DNA of 48,612 nt from Colimorpha_A sp045540115 (GTDB taxonomy: Bacteria > Bacillota > Clostridia > Oscillospirales > CAG-272): positions 1 through 48,612 of the forward strand of contig JAZQGR010000089.1 of NCBI GenBank assembly GCA_045540115.1. Reading direction: 5' to 3'. The notes below the pieces were generated by a model, which searched no databases, was not told where the DNA came from, and saw nothing but the letters and a program-made list of their open reading frames with translations. Below are positions 39,701 through 47,550 of this stretch, piece by piece. A program made the position numbers and the translations under genes. Every line of letters begins with the position of its first letter. Within the stretch, counting starts at the first letter, position 1.

Positions 39701-40015
39701 ATGATAACCGATCTTCTTGAAGCCTTGACAATATTCTGCTTCGGTCTTTCATGGCCGATCTCGATCCGCAAGTCGTACATAGCCCGTACCGCAAAGGGAA
39801 AGAGTCTCTTTTTTGAGGTCTTTCTTCTCCTCGGATATATCTGCGGAATAATCCGCAAGACTATTCAGACGCTTGATCCGAGTGTTTCGCACGACTTCCT
39901 CTTCGTTCTCAGCTTCTTCTTCTACGTTCTTAACTTCGTTATGATATCGATAGATATCTGCCTCTATTTCCGCAACAGCCGTCTCGATAAGCTCCACGAA
40001 AAGGAAGGGGCATAA
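39701..40015 (+). CDS. PQ-loop-like small membrane protein
   Basis: A 104-residue protein with three hydrophobic helices and the motif GLSWPISIRKSYIARTAKGKSLFF, which resembles one half of a PQ-loop/SemiSWEET transporter (normally a Pro-Gln turn; here Trp-Pro). Such proteins form dimers, and some carry sugars or amino acids. It begins 18 bp after the flavoprotein, so it is probably the last cistron of the redox operon, but nothing shows a functional link; carriage of a dicarboxylate is pure speculation. There is no clear terminator before the rex promoter. Confidence 0.7.
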   Translation: MITDLLEALTIFCFGLSWPISIRKSYIARTAKGKSLFFEVFLLLGYICGIIRKTIQTLDPSVSHDFLFVLSFFFYVLNFVMISIDICLYFRNSRLDKLHEKEGA

Positions 40016-40042
40016 AAAGAAGTGCAAATTTTTCTCTCCCCA

Positions 40043-40071
40043 TTGACAAAAAGCGAACTATTGTATATAAT
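40043..40071 (+). promoter_or_regulatory. Consensus SigA promoter of rex
   Basis: TTGACA (40043-40048), exactly 17 bp, TATAAT (40066-40071); 52 bp before the start codon. Confidence 0.9.
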
Positions 40072-40077
40072 ATTAAA

Positions 40078-40107
40078 AATGCAAGAAACGAAGAACAAAC
40101 TTGCATT
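40078..40107 (+). other. 5'-end stem-loop in the rex leader
   Basis: AATGCAAG (40078-40085) pairs with CTTGCATT (40100-40107) around a 14-nt A-rich loop. With transcription starting near 40078 the RNA would begin in this stem, a form known to stabilise bacterial mRNAs. The duplex DNA could also be an operator. Confidence 0.5.
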
Positions 40108-40123
40108 TTGAACGGAGGACAAA

Positions 40124-40756
40124 ATGACAAAGGTCAGGCAGGTCTCCCTCAATACGCTTCAGCGCTTGCCGCGTTATCTTAATTATCTTAAATCTCTTGA
40201 TCCCTGCGATAACGTTTCTTCGACCGAAATCGCGAGGGCTCTCGGTCTTAACGACGTTCAGGTCCGTAAGGATCTTTCGGCAGTAAGCTCGGGCGGACGC
40301 CCGAAGGTGGGATATAACGTAAGTGCGCTTGCAGGCGATTTGAAGGAATTTCTCGGATATAATGCAATTAAAGGCGCGATCATCGTCGGAGCGGGAAATC
40401 TCGGAAGGGCGCTTATGTCCTATCGCGGATTTACCGAATACGGTCTTAAGATAATCGCAGGCTTCGACAGTAATCCGGCTCTCGTTGGCTGTTCGGTCGA
40501 CGGTAAGGAGATAATGTCTCTTGAATCGCTTCCTGCGTTTTGCCGCGAAAACGGAGTGAGAATTGGCGTTATTACTACCCCTGCCGCTCACGCTCAGAAC
40601 GTGAGCGATCTGCTCGTTTCTGCGGGAATAAAGGCGATTTGGAATTTTGCTCCGGCTCATATATACGTACCTGACGGAGTCCTTGTTCAGAATGAAAATA
40701 TGGCTTGTTCTCTGTCACTTCTATCAAAGCATCTGAATGAGATGCTCGGCGAATAA
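40124..40756 (+). CDS. rex: Redox-sensing transcriptional repressor Rex
   Basis: A 210-residue canonical Rex. Winged helix: LQRLPRYLNYLKSL, STEIARALGLNDVQVRKDLSAV, GYNVSALAGDL. Rossmann fold with an intact loop IIVGAGNLGRALMSY, then FDSNPALVG and the NFAPAHIYVPDGV region, ending in the domain-swap helix. Rex leaves DNA when NADH is high and so derepresses fermentative and reductive genes; the operon just upstream is a likely target, although I saw no clear Rex box. CGGAGG lies 5-6 nt before the ATG. It is followed 13 bp later by an aminotransferase. Confidence 0.95.
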   Translation: MTKVRQVSLNTLQRLPRYLNYLKSLDPCDNVSSTEIARALGLNDVQVRKDLSAVSSGGRPKVGYNVSALAGDLKEFLGYNAIKGAIIVGAGNLGRALMSYRGFTEYGLKIIAGFDSNPALVGCSVDGKEIMSLESLPAFCRENGVRIGVITTPAAHAQNVSDLLVSAGIKAIWNFAPAHIYVPDGVLVQNENMACSLSLLSKHLNEMLGE

Positions 40757-40769
40757 AGGGGAAATTACT

Positions 40770-42053
40770 ATGCAGTATCAGAATATGACGAAAGAAGAGC
40801 TGGCAGCCCTTCTTTCTCAGCTTGAAGCGGAATACCGCATCTTCAAGGCAAAGGAGCTTACTCTCAATATGGCGCGAGGAAAGCCGTCGGTCGATCAGCT
40901 TGATCTTTCGATGGGAATGATGGATATTCTCTCCTCCGACTCCGATCTTACCTGTGAAGATGGAACAGACTGCCGTAACTACGGCGTCCTTGACGGTCTC
41001 CCTGAGGCAAAGCAGCTTCTCGGCGACATGATGGAGGTTCCCTCGGACAACATAATCATATACGGAAACTCGTCGCTGAATGTAATGTACGATACCGTTT
41101 CGCGTTCGATGACACACGGTGTCCTCGGCTCAACGCCTTGGTGCAAGCTCGATAAGGTAAAATTCCTTTGCCCTGTGCCGGGCTATGACAGACACTTCGC
41201 GATCACGCAGTATTTCGGAATTGAAATGATATCCGTCCCGATGACGAAGGATGGCCCCGATATGGATATGGTCGAAAAGCTCGTATCGGAGGACGATTTA
41301 ATAAAGGGTATCTGGTGCGTTCCAAAATACTCAAACCCGCAGGGATATTCCTATTCCGACGAAACAGTCCGCCGCTTTGCGCACCTGAAGCCTAAGGCGA
41401 AGGACTTCCGTATCTATTGGGATAACGCATATACGATACATCACCTCTACGATGACGATCAGGACTATCTTCTTGAGATCCTCGACGAATGCCGCAAGGC
41501 GGGCAATCCCGACCTCGTTTATAAATTCGCATCGACCTCGAAGATATCCTTCCCGGGCTCGGGAATTGCCGCTATCGCCGCGTCGCATAATAACCTTGAC
41601 GACATCCGCCGTCAGCTCGGCATACAGACAATAGGACACGACAAGGTAAACCAGCTCCGTCACGTTCGCTTCTTCAAGAATATTGAGGGAATGAACGAGC
41701 ACATGCGTGCTCACGCAGACATTCTTCGCCCGAAGTTCGAAAAGGTTCTTGAGATCCTTGAAAACGAGCTCGGCGGTCTCGGCGTCGGTGAGTGGACTAA
41801 GCCGAAGGGCGGATATTTCATCTCCTTCGACTCGCTTCCCGGATGCGCGAAGGCAATCGTCGCACGCGCAAAAAAAGCCGGAGTCATTATGACGGGCGCA
41901 GGCGCGACCTACCCTTACGGAATTGATCCTCAGGACAGGAATATCCGTATTGCTCCGTCTTATCCGTCGCTTAGCGACCTTGAAATTGCAACGAAGCTTT
42001 TCGCTCTGTGCGTAAAGATCGAAAGCGCAAATAAGATCCTTTCCGAAAAGTAA
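40770..42053 (+). CDS. PLP-dependent aminotransferase (MocR-type Aminotran family, aspartate aminotransferase-like)
   Basis: A 427-residue fold-type I aminotransferase: LNMARGKPS, the NYGVLDGLPEAKQL block, PVPGYDRHF, the PLP-contacting YWDNAYTIHHLYDD and the Schiff-base lysine in FASTSKISFPGSGIA. This arrangement belongs to the large Aminotran_MocR group, in which aspartate aminotransferase activity has been found. It would link aspartate and oxaloacetate, the entry to the malate-fumarate branch upstream. AAAGGGGAAA precedes ATG 40770. It is co-transcribed with rex and ends in a strong terminator. Confidence 0.85.
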   Translation: MQYQNMTKEELAALLSQLEAEYRIFKAKELTLNMARGKPSVDQLDLSMGMMDILSSDSDLTCEDGTDCRNYGVLDGLPEAKQLLGDMMEVPSDNIIIYGNSSLNVMYDTVSRSMTHGVLGSTPWCKLDKVKFLCPVPGYDRHFAITQYFGIEMISVPMTKDGPDMDMVEKLVSEDDLIKGIWCVPKYSNPQGYSYSDETVRRFAHLKPKAKDFRIYWDNAYTIHHLYDDDQDYLLEILDECRKAGNPDLVYKFASTSKISFPGSGIAAIAASHNNLDDIRRQLGIQTIGHDKVNQLRHVRFFKNIEGMNEHMRAHADILRPKFEKVLEILENELGGLGVGEWTKPKGGYFISFDSLPGCAKAIVARAKKAGVIMTGAGATYPYGIDPQDRNIRIAPSYPSLSDLEIATKLFALCVKIESANKILSEK

Positions 42054-42058
42054 AAGCA

Positions 42059-42095
42059 GCACCTCAGAAAATCGCTTCTGAGGTGCATTTTTCTT
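42059..42095 (+). terminator. Rho-independent terminator
   Basis: GCACCTCAGAA-AATCGC-TTCTGAGGTGC and the T-rich tail ATTTTTCTTT after the aminotransferase. Confidence 0.9.
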
Positions 42096-42116
42096 TAATA
42101 TGTTTGTGAAAAAATA

Positions 42117-42145
42117 TTGCTTTTTTCATTAAGGTTTGATATAAT
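42117..42145 (+). promoter_or_regulatory. SigA-type promoter of the nagA operon
   Basis: TTGCTT (42117-42122), 17-bp spacer, TATAAT (42140-42145); leader of about 60 nt to the ATG at 42210. Confidence 0.65.
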
Positions 42146-42209
42146 AAGCATAATGGGACAGAATTTTAGAAATTTGAGTTTTGAACCGTTCTTTGAAAGG
42201 AGTTACATA

Positions 42210-43346
42210 ATGAAATATATTGTAAATGGACTTATAGTTATGCCCGACAGAGTAGTCAAAGGCAAGGCGCTTGCTTATGACGAAAAGATCTCGGGCGTGG
42301 TCAAGACCGAGGATATTCCCGCAGGCGCCGAGGTGATTGACGCGAAGGGTAATTACGTTTGCCCCGGACTTGTTGATATTCATATTCACGGCTATCTTAA
42401 CGAGGATACCTCCGACGGTAAGCCCGAGGGAATCAAGAAGATGGCTTATGGCGTTGCTGAAAACGGCGTAACCTCCTTCCTCCCGACGACGATGACCGTT
42501 TCGGAAGAAGAAATAGTAGCTGCGCTCAATGCAGTAAGATCCCTCAAAGAGGAATCCAAGACCTGGGGCGGCGCCGAGATCCTCGGCGTTCACGCTGAAG
42601 GTCCCTTCATAAACCCCTCGAAGAAGGGCGCACAGAAGGAAGAAAACATCCAGAAGCCAAACGCAAAGTTCCTCATCGATAATCAGGATATCATCCGTCT
42701 TGTTACCATCGCTCCCGAAATGGACGAAGGACACGAGGCGATAAAGGAAGTAGTCGCAAATACCGATATTCTTATCTCAATGGGACATACGGGTGCAGGC
42801 TTTGAGGAAGCTGTTTCCGCAGTAAACGACGGTGTCGGACATGCTACTCACCTCTTCAACGCTATGACGGCTCTCGCACACCGCGATCCCGGCGTTGTCG
42901 GCGCGGCGCTTGCTACTGACGTAACGGTTGAGCTTATTTGCGACACCTTCCATATCCATCCGGGTGTATTCTCGATAATCGCGAAGCAGAAGCCCGGAAA
43001 GCTTTGCCTTATCACCGACTGTACGAGAGCAGGCGGTATGCCCGACGGCGAGTATGACCTTGGCGGTCAGCCGATCTACCTTAAGGGTATCGAGTGCCGT
43101 CTTGCCGATGGAACCATCGCGGGCTCGGTTCTCAAGCTTAACGTTGCAGTACGCAACGTGCTCGAAAACACTACGCTCTCCGTTCCTGAGGTCGTTGCAG
43201 CGGCAAGCTACAATCCCGCACGCGCTATAAAGGCAAAGGGCAAGGGCGCGCTCAAGAGTGGATATGATGCTGATATCATCATCGCTGATGAAAAATTCAA
43301 TATAAAGAAAACCATAAAGAGAGGTAACGTGATTTATGAAGCTTAA
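42210..43346 (+). CDS. nagA: N-acetylglucosamine-6-phosphate deacetylase
   Basis: A 378-residue amidohydrolase. Metal and substrate motifs: PGLVDIHIHG, GVHAEGPFINPSKKGAQ (metal Glu), MGHTGAGFEEA, GHATHLFNAM and the catalytic Asp in LITDCTRAGG. It converts GlcNAc-6-phosphate to glucosamine-6-phosphate in amino-sugar and peptidoglycan salvage. ATG 42210 is supported by GAAAGGAG 6 nt before it; the frame is open further up but without an RBS. It overlaps the next gene by 11 nt. The nagB gene is not in the window. The GH20 enzyme at 17 kb could supply substrate. Confidence 0.92.
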   Translation: MKYIVNGLIVMPDRVVKGKALAYDEKISGVVKTEDIPAGAEVIDAKGNYVCPGLVDIHIHGYLNEDTSDGKPEGIKKMAYGVAENGVTSFLPTTMTVSEEEIVAALNAVRSLKEESKTWGGAEILGVHAEGPFINPSKKGAQKEENIQKPNAKFLIDNQDIIRLVTIAPEMDEGHEAIKEVVANTDILISMGHTGAGFEEAVSAVNDGVGHATHLFNAMTALAHRDPGVVGAALATDVTVELICDTFHIHPGVFSIIAKQKPGKLCLITDCTRAGGMPDGEYDLGGQPIYLKGIECRLADGTIAGSVLKLNVAVRNVLENTTLSVPEVVAAASYNPARAIKAKGKGALKSGYDADIIIADEKFNIKKTIKRGNVIYEA

Positions 43347-44721
43347 GACTACAGCCCCCCTTGACCTCGGCTATATGCCGATGGCGCTCGTACTCAAGGA
43401 TTTTGAAGAGAGAGCAAAAAATGAAGGCGGAAAGAAGATCGTAATCGGAATCGAAAGAAACAAGGGTTATCTTTCCACCTATGAAATGACCGTTTTTGCG
43501 GACGGAACGGGACACGACGAGGAAAACTTCGACGTCGTTGAGCGTATCGTCAAGTCGCTCCTTTGGGTGCGTGGCGGATATAAGGTTATAATCGCAGGCT
43601 CCGACGCTATCGGAAACAAGATCAAGGAAGCTTATGACTTCGGTGGACTTCGTGAGTTTGACCGCGGATTTATGGCAAGAGTTTACGAGCGTCCGTTTGA
43701 GGTCGAGGTAGTTTCTCTTGAAAACGCTCCCAAGGAAAACGAGGCGGCTGAGCCCGTCGGACGTCACCTTGCGGGCTGTCGTATCGGCTTTGACGCAGGC
43801 GGAAGTGACCGTAAGGTCAGCGCCGTTATCGACGGTGAGCCGGTATACTCCGAGGAGGTCGTTTGGTTCCCCAAGACCAATTCCGATCCTAAATATCACT
43901 ACGAGGGAATCCTCGACGCAATGAAGACCGCGGCTTCCCATATGCCCCGTGTCGACGGTATCGGCGTTTCCTCCGCAGGCGTTTATATCGACAATAAGAT
44001 CATGATCGCATCTCTTTTCCTCAAGGTAAGTGACGAGGACTTCGAGAAGCACGTTAAGAATATGTACCTCGACTGTGCCGCTGAGCTCGGACGAGAGCTC
44101 GGCTACGAGATCCCCGTTGAGGTCGCAAACGACGGCGACGTTACCGCGCTTGCAGGCGCTATGTCGCTTGACGACAACGGAATCCTCGGTATCGCAATGG
44201 GTACCTCCGAGGCGGGCGGATACGTTGATATGGCAGGTAACATCACCGGTTGGCTCAACGAGCTTGCATTCGTTCCAGTTGACTTCAATAAGGACGCTAT
44301 GGTCGACGAGTGGTCCGGCGACTACGGATGCGGCGTTAAGTATTTCTCGCAGGACAGCGTTATCAAGCTCGCTCCCGCCGCTGGAATCGAGCTCGATCCC
44401 GAGCTCAGCCCCGCTGAAAAGCTCAAGGTCGTTCAGGGACTTATGCTCGAAGGTCACGAGGGCGCAAGAAAGATCTACGAAACGATCGGTGTTTACTTCG
44501 GATATGCAGTTGCATATTACGCAATGTTCTACGATATCAAGCACGTTCTTCTTCTCGGACGCGTTTCCTCCGGTAAGGGCGGAGATATCGTTCTCGAGTT
44601 CGCAAAGAAGGCACTCGCAAACGAGTTCCCCGAGCTTGCAGAGAAGATCAGCATCTCCCTTCCCGATGAAAAGAGCCGCCGCGTAGGTCAGTCCGTCGCA
44701 GCAGCAAGCTTGCCTAACTGA
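43336..44721 (+). CDS. ROK-like sugar kinase family protein with N-terminal extension
   Basis: A 461-residue protein. From about residue 150 it shows an actin-like ATPase domain: CRIGFDAGGSDRKVSAVIDGE (phosphate 1), GIGVSSAGVYI, VEVANDGDVTALAGAM (catalytic Asp region), GIAMGTSEAGGYVD and HVLLLGRVSSG near the C-terminus, a pattern of ROK/BadF-like sugar kinases. The first about 145 residues are extra compared with plain ROK kinases and also look mixed alpha/beta. Coupling to nagA (11-nt overlap) suggests an amino-sugar kinase or regulator. The zinc-binding cysteine motif of typical ROK proteins is not evident. Confidence 0.72.
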   Translation: MKLKTTAPLDLGYMPMALVLKDFEERAKNEGGKKIVIGIERNKGYLSTYEMTVFADGTGHDEENFDVVERIVKSLLWVRGGYKVIIAGSDAIGNKIKEAYDFGGLREFDRGFMARVYERPFEVEVVSLENAPKENEAAEPVGRHLAGCRIGFDAGGSDRKVSAVIDGEPVYSEEVVWFPKTNSDPKYHYEGILDAMKTAASHMPRVDGIGVSSAGVYIDNKIMIASLFLKVSDEDFEKHVKNMYLDCAAELGRELGYEIPVEVANDGDVTALAGAMSLDDNGILGIAMGTSEAGGYVDMAGNITGWLNELAFVPVDFNKDAMVDEWSGDYGCGVKYFSQDSVIKLAPAAGIELDPELSPAEKLKVVQGLMLEGHEGARKIYETIGVYFGYAVAYYAMFYDIKHVLLLGRVSSGKGGDIVLEFAKKALANEFPELAEKISISLPDEKSRRVGQSVAAASLPN

Positions 44722-44731
44722 TAATAAAAAC

Positions 44732-44766
44732 AAAAAACCGCAGATCAGATCTGCGGTTTTTATTTA
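44732..44766 (+). terminator. Rho-independent terminator
   Basis: AAAAAACCGCAGAT-CAG-ATCTGCGGTTTTTAT after the nagA operon. Confidence 0.9.
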
Positions 44767-44787
44767 TGACGTAAAACCCTTTTAATG

Positions 44788-44857
44788 CGGGCGACCGATG
44801 GTCGCCCCTACAAGAGCGTTCGAAGGTTTGTTTGTAGGGGCGAGCATTGCTCGCCCG
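44788..44857. repeat. Paired palindromic elements with CCTACAA/TTGTAGG ends
   Basis: GGGCGACC-GAT-GGTCGCCC followed by CTACAA, then after about 22 bp TTGTAGG and GGCGAGC-ATT-GCTCGCC: two inverted copies of a stem plus CCTACAA. The same tail sits on the 28-bp elements at 14821 and 47873, and a remnant TTGTAGGG is at 44883. The region 44767-44932 has no gene. Confidence 0.7.
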
Positions 44858-44932
44858 TTTGATCGTAAAGTAACATCGTTATTGTAGGGCTGAAATTCCT
44901 TGCCCGGAATAGAAATGCGTTTTTTGCTACCT

Positions 44933-45490
44933 TTATTTATTCGGCGCAAACAGTCTTTTCAGTAGCTCAAGCTCATCCTCCGACGGCTTATAATTCGTCT
45001 CATACGGCAAATTCAATCGCCTTCTTTTACACGCGGTGACCGACGCGGAAAAATAATTCATCATCGCATCAGGCGTTATCGGTTCTCCCTCGAGCCGATC
45101 AAGATAACGTATGACCGACTCGGGCATCAGAAGCTCGGCGGCAAAGGCATCAGCCTCGCGCTCGGTCAATTTGTTAAGCTCCGTGTGTCCAAGAAGCACG
45201 TGACCAAGCTCGTGCGCAATCGTCCAGTTGCGCCTTCCTTCGTTTGTTATGCTGTCATCATAAAGAACGAGATTCATACCGGAAAGCTTGACTGTGATCC
45301 CCTCGGCATCGTCAGGCAGGGAAGCGCCTGTTTTTCTTTCATAAGAAGAAAAAGTGTCAATAACTGCCGCGCCGCCCGTCGTTATCCTCCGCAGGTCGAG
45401 AAACGAAAGAGCAAATTCGCCGCTTATACGTTGCGAAAGAAGAATCGACAGCGCCTTTTCTTTAATCAGCTTCTTTCTTGCTTCTGTCAT
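44933..45490 (-). CDS. ImmA/IrrE-family metallo-endopeptidase
   Basis: A 185-residue zinc peptidase: WTIAHELGHVLLGH carries the HExxH motif and the third-ligand region is EREADAFAAELLMP. ImmA-type proteases cleave the XRE-family repressor encoded next to them and so switch on the silenced genes. The gene overlaps the end of an XRE repressor gene by 29 nt, the classic immR-immA arrangement, here on the minus strand. The C-terminal region (about 140-185) holds a helical segment typical of the family. Confidence 0.9.
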   Translation of the reverse strand: MTEARKKLIKEKALSILLSQRISGEFALSFLDLRRITTGGAAVIDTFSSYERKTGASLPDDAEGITVKLSGMNLVLYDDSITNEGRRNWTIAHELGHVLLGHTELNKLTEREADAFAAELLMPESVIRYLDRLEGEPITPDAMMNYFSASVTACKRRRLNLPYETNYKPSEDELELLKRLFAPNK

Positions 45491-45809
45491 TACTGCGCAG
45501 ATAAATATTCAGATTTGACTTAAAGCTGTTGACGAGTGCGTCGTGATCCTCGACCGAAATATCACGCGCGGCACGAAGAAGCACGAGAAGCTCCTTTTCA
45601 ATATCGGTCTCCTCATCCTCGCGTCCCGTCAGGTACTCGAGGGAAACACCGAAATAGTCAGCGACGCGGAGCATATTTTCAAGGCTCGGATCGCGCACGC
45701 CCGAACGCCACTCGTAAACGATAGATTTCGGCACGCCGATCTCCCTTGCGAGCGTTACCGCATTGATCCCTCTGCTTTTCAGTAGCTCGTTAAAACGTTC
45801 TGTAAACAT
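45462..45809 (-). CDS. XRE-family repressor (ImmR-like)
   Basis: A 115-residue protein: HTH domain at about residues 5-60 (FNELLKSRGINAVTLAREIGVPKSIVYEWRSGVRDPSLENMLRVADYFGVSLEYLTGRED) followed by an acidic helical tail that may mediate dimerisation and cleavage by the ImmA-like protease. ATG 45809-45807 has GGAGAAATC upstream. It is divergent from the sigma-like gene at 45957. The intergenic region has four copies of a TTCCGAAA-type site arranged on both promoters, which this protein probably binds. Confidence 0.9.
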   Translation of the reverse strand: MFTERFNELLKSRGINAVTLAREIGVPKSIVYEWRSGVRDPSLENMLRVADYFGVSLEYLTGREDEETDIEKELLVLLRAARDISVEDHDALVNSFKSNLNIYLRSNDRSKKEAD

Positions 45810-45847
45810 GATTTCTCCAAAAAAGTTCCAAAATATCGGAAAAGCAC

Positions 45848-45876
45848 TTGACAAATCCGAAAAAATGGAATATAAT
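45848..45876 (+). promoter_or_regulatory. SigA promoter of the sigma-like gene, with operator in the spacer
   Basis: TTGACA (45848-45853), 17 bp, TATAAT (45871-45876). The spacer contains TCCGAAAAA; another copy (TATCGGAAAA) lies at 45834-45843 upstream of the -35. Confidence 0.85.
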
Positions 45877-45892
45877 ATTGATATACAAGTAA

Positions 45893-45921
45893 ATTATAAA
45901 CCAATTTCGGAAATTTGTCAA
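45893..45921 (-). promoter_or_regulatory. SigA promoter of the XRE-ImmA operon, with operator in the spacer
   Basis: Minus strand TTGACA (45921-45916), 17 bp, TATAAT (45898-45893). The spacer contains AATTTCCGAAATT; a further copy (TTTTTCCGAAAAA) lies at 45926-45938 upstream of the -35. Confidence 0.85.
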
Positions 45922-45956
45922 CTACTTTTTCCGAAAAAATATACTCGGAGGTAGTT

Positions 45957-46418
45957 ATGAATAAAACGAACGCGATCAACTTTTTGAATCAATACGATAC
46001 ACTTCAGAGATCTTGCAAAATTATAGACGAACAAATGTTCGATATTATGCCGATTTTGCGCGATCTGAAAAGGGAAGAGAACGATGGGGGCGCGTTGAAG
46101 GACAACGTTTCCCGTCGTGTAAACAAGTATCTAAGCGAATTGGACGAGCGATACAAAGAACTTTCGCTGAGGAAACGAATGCTTACCTATCGGATTAAGC
46201 TTATTGAAAGCGTGGTGAACTCTCTGCCGAAAAACGAGAGAAAGGTGATCGAGCGTTTTTTTCTCGATCCGAATAAGCACTATGCCGCTGAGGATCTTAT
46301 GGAGGACCTCGAATTTGAAAAAACGCAGATATACAGAATAAGAACACGTGCGCTCGGAATGATATCGATAATCATAGAAAATATTCCGTTATGGGAAGAA
46401 TCGTACGAGGACACATGA
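45957..46418 (+). CDS. Sigma-70 region 4-like / ArpU-DUF1492-type regulator
   Basis: A 153-residue protein: a long helical N-terminal region (about 1-90) and a C-terminal helix-turn-helix of region-4 type (VVNSLPKNERKVIERFFLDPNKHYAAEDLMEDLEFEKTQIYRIRTRALGMI). Such proteins (ArpU, DUF1492, RinA-like) act as late-gene or element-specific activators in phages and integrative elements. CGGAGG precedes ATG 45957. Its strong promoter looks repressed by the divergent ImmR-like protein. No phage structural genes, integrase or att site are near, and the target is unknown. Its 3' end overlaps spmB by 30 nt, tail to tail. Confidence 0.72.
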   Translation: MNKTNAINFLNQYDTLQRSCKIIDEQMFDIMPILRDLKREENDGGALKDNVSRRVNKYLSELDERYKELSLRKRMLTYRIKLIESVVNSLPKNERKVIERFFLDPNKHYAAEDLMEDLEFEKTQIYRIRTRALGMISIIIENIPLWEESYEDT

Positions 46419-46904
46419 AAGCAGAATGCCGAATATCATAACTGCAATCGCGCAGGGAAGCGTGTAACGAGACTTTGTCGCACCGCCACCCGACATATAG
46501 AGGGCTGTAACGTAGAAAACGGTATCGGATGAGCCGCTGATAACCGAGGCACAGATGCCGATAAAGCTGTCAGGCCCGTACTTTTCGAAAACGTCGGTAA
46601 GAAGTGCCGTTGCACCGCTGCCCGATAGCGGACGAACGATGAGCAGTGGTGCAAGCTCGCTCGGAACGCCGACCTTATTTAGTATCGGAGAAAGGAGCTT
46701 TGAGAGCAATTCGGCGGCACCGCTTGCTGAAAACATAGAAACGGCTGTAAGAAGCAAAACAAGCGTCGGAATGAGCGAAAAAGCGCCGTTTAAGCCCTCT
46801 TTAGCGCCCGAAATGAAGCTGTTTTGCGTGTCTTTTTTGGAAAAAATACAATAAAGTGAAAATGCCAAAAGGATGATCGGAAGAATCAGTGCCGATAAAT
46901 TCAT
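46389..46904 (-). CDS. spmB: Spore maturation protein B
   Basis: A 171-residue integral membrane protein with the nucleoside-recognition (Gate) fold of SpmB: GAKEGLNGAFSLIPTLVLLLTAVSMF, the PLSGSGATALLTDVFEKYGPDSFIG block and VISGSSDTVFYV. In Bacillus, spmA and spmB are needed for spore-core dehydration and heat resistance. ATG 46904-46902 overlaps the spmA stop (ATGA), so the pair is coupled. It is good evidence that the organism or its ancestor sporulates. Confidence 0.92.
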   Translation of the reverse strand: MNLSALILPIILLAFSLYCIFSKKDTQNSFISGAKEGLNGAFSLIPTLVLLLTAVSMFSASGAAELLSKLLSPILNKVGVPSELAPLLIVRPLSGSGATALLTDVFEKYGPDSFIGICASVISGSSDTVFYVTALYMSGGGATKSRYTLPCAIAVMIFGILLSCVLVRFFP

Positions 46905-47473
46905 TGTTTGCCGCCCGCCAAAATTCTTGATAGAACTATGCTGATAACGCAAAGCGTGAAGGAGCATAGAATGACGAGCGGCACGACCGACGTCGGATCA
47001 TTGCTTCCCGACGCGGCACGAAGCGCGACGACGGTCGTCGGGAACAGGCAGGGCGGAGCGCAACCGATAAGCGTGAACGTTATCAGATCGTTACTTGCCC
47101 GTCCGTCCTTATCTGCACCGAGTTTTTTTGTTGCCGCGAGGGCAAGCGGAGTTGCGGCGTTTCCGATTCCGAGAATATTCGCCGCAAGTGAGGTCGAAAT
47201 TTCGTCTACACCTTCACCGCTTTTTGCGGTTTTCGGGAATACAATCCGCAATATAGGCGACAAAAGGCGTGAAAATGCCTTGAGTATCCCGCCCTGCTCA
47301 GCTACCTTCATTATTCCGCACCAAAGGCACATCATAGGCAGAAGCGAAAGCTCGACAGTAACTGCACGCGCACTACCCGAGATTGCCGCTTCTGTAAGAG
47401 CCGATGCGTTGCCGGAAAAGAATGCGCAGACGACGGATATGATGATTATTACACCCGATATTTTAATTGCCAT
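46901..47473 (-). CDS. spmA: Spore maturation protein A
   Basis: A 190-residue membrane protein, partner of SpmB: LLPMMCLWCGIMKVAEQGGILKAFSRLLSPIL, the ANILGIGNAATPLALAATKKL block and LIGCAPPCLFPTTVVALRAA. The gene order spmA-spmB is the usual one. A sporulation-sigma (E-type) promoter was looked for upstream of 47473 but none could be called with confidence. Confidence 0.92.
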   Translation of the reverse strand: MAIKISGVIIIISVVCAFFSGNASALTEAAISGSARAVTVELSLLPMMCLWCGIMKVAEQGGILKAFSRLLSPILRIVFPKTAKSGEGVDEISTSLAANILGIGNAATPLALAATKKLGADKDGRASNDLITFTLIGCAPPCLFPTTVVALRAASGSNDPTSVVPLVILCSFTLCVISIVLSRILAGGKQ

Positions 47474-47486
47474 AGCTATGCCCCTA

Positions 47487-47515
47487 TTGACATTTTTGGT
47501 ACATTATGGTAGAAT
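47487..47515 (+). promoter_or_regulatory. SigA promoter of the AbrB-type regulator
   Basis: TTGACA (47487-47492), 17-bp spacer, TAGAAT (47510-47515); 35 bp before the ATG, with GGAGG at 47541-47545. Confidence 0.8.
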
Positions 47516-47550
47516 TAGAAAAATAATGCCGAAAAACAGCGGAGGAAATT

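Noticed and set aside
45462..46418. Prophage
   Set aside because: Only repressor, protease and sigma-like genes are present; no integrase, terminase, portal or tail genes or attachment repeats were found in the window.
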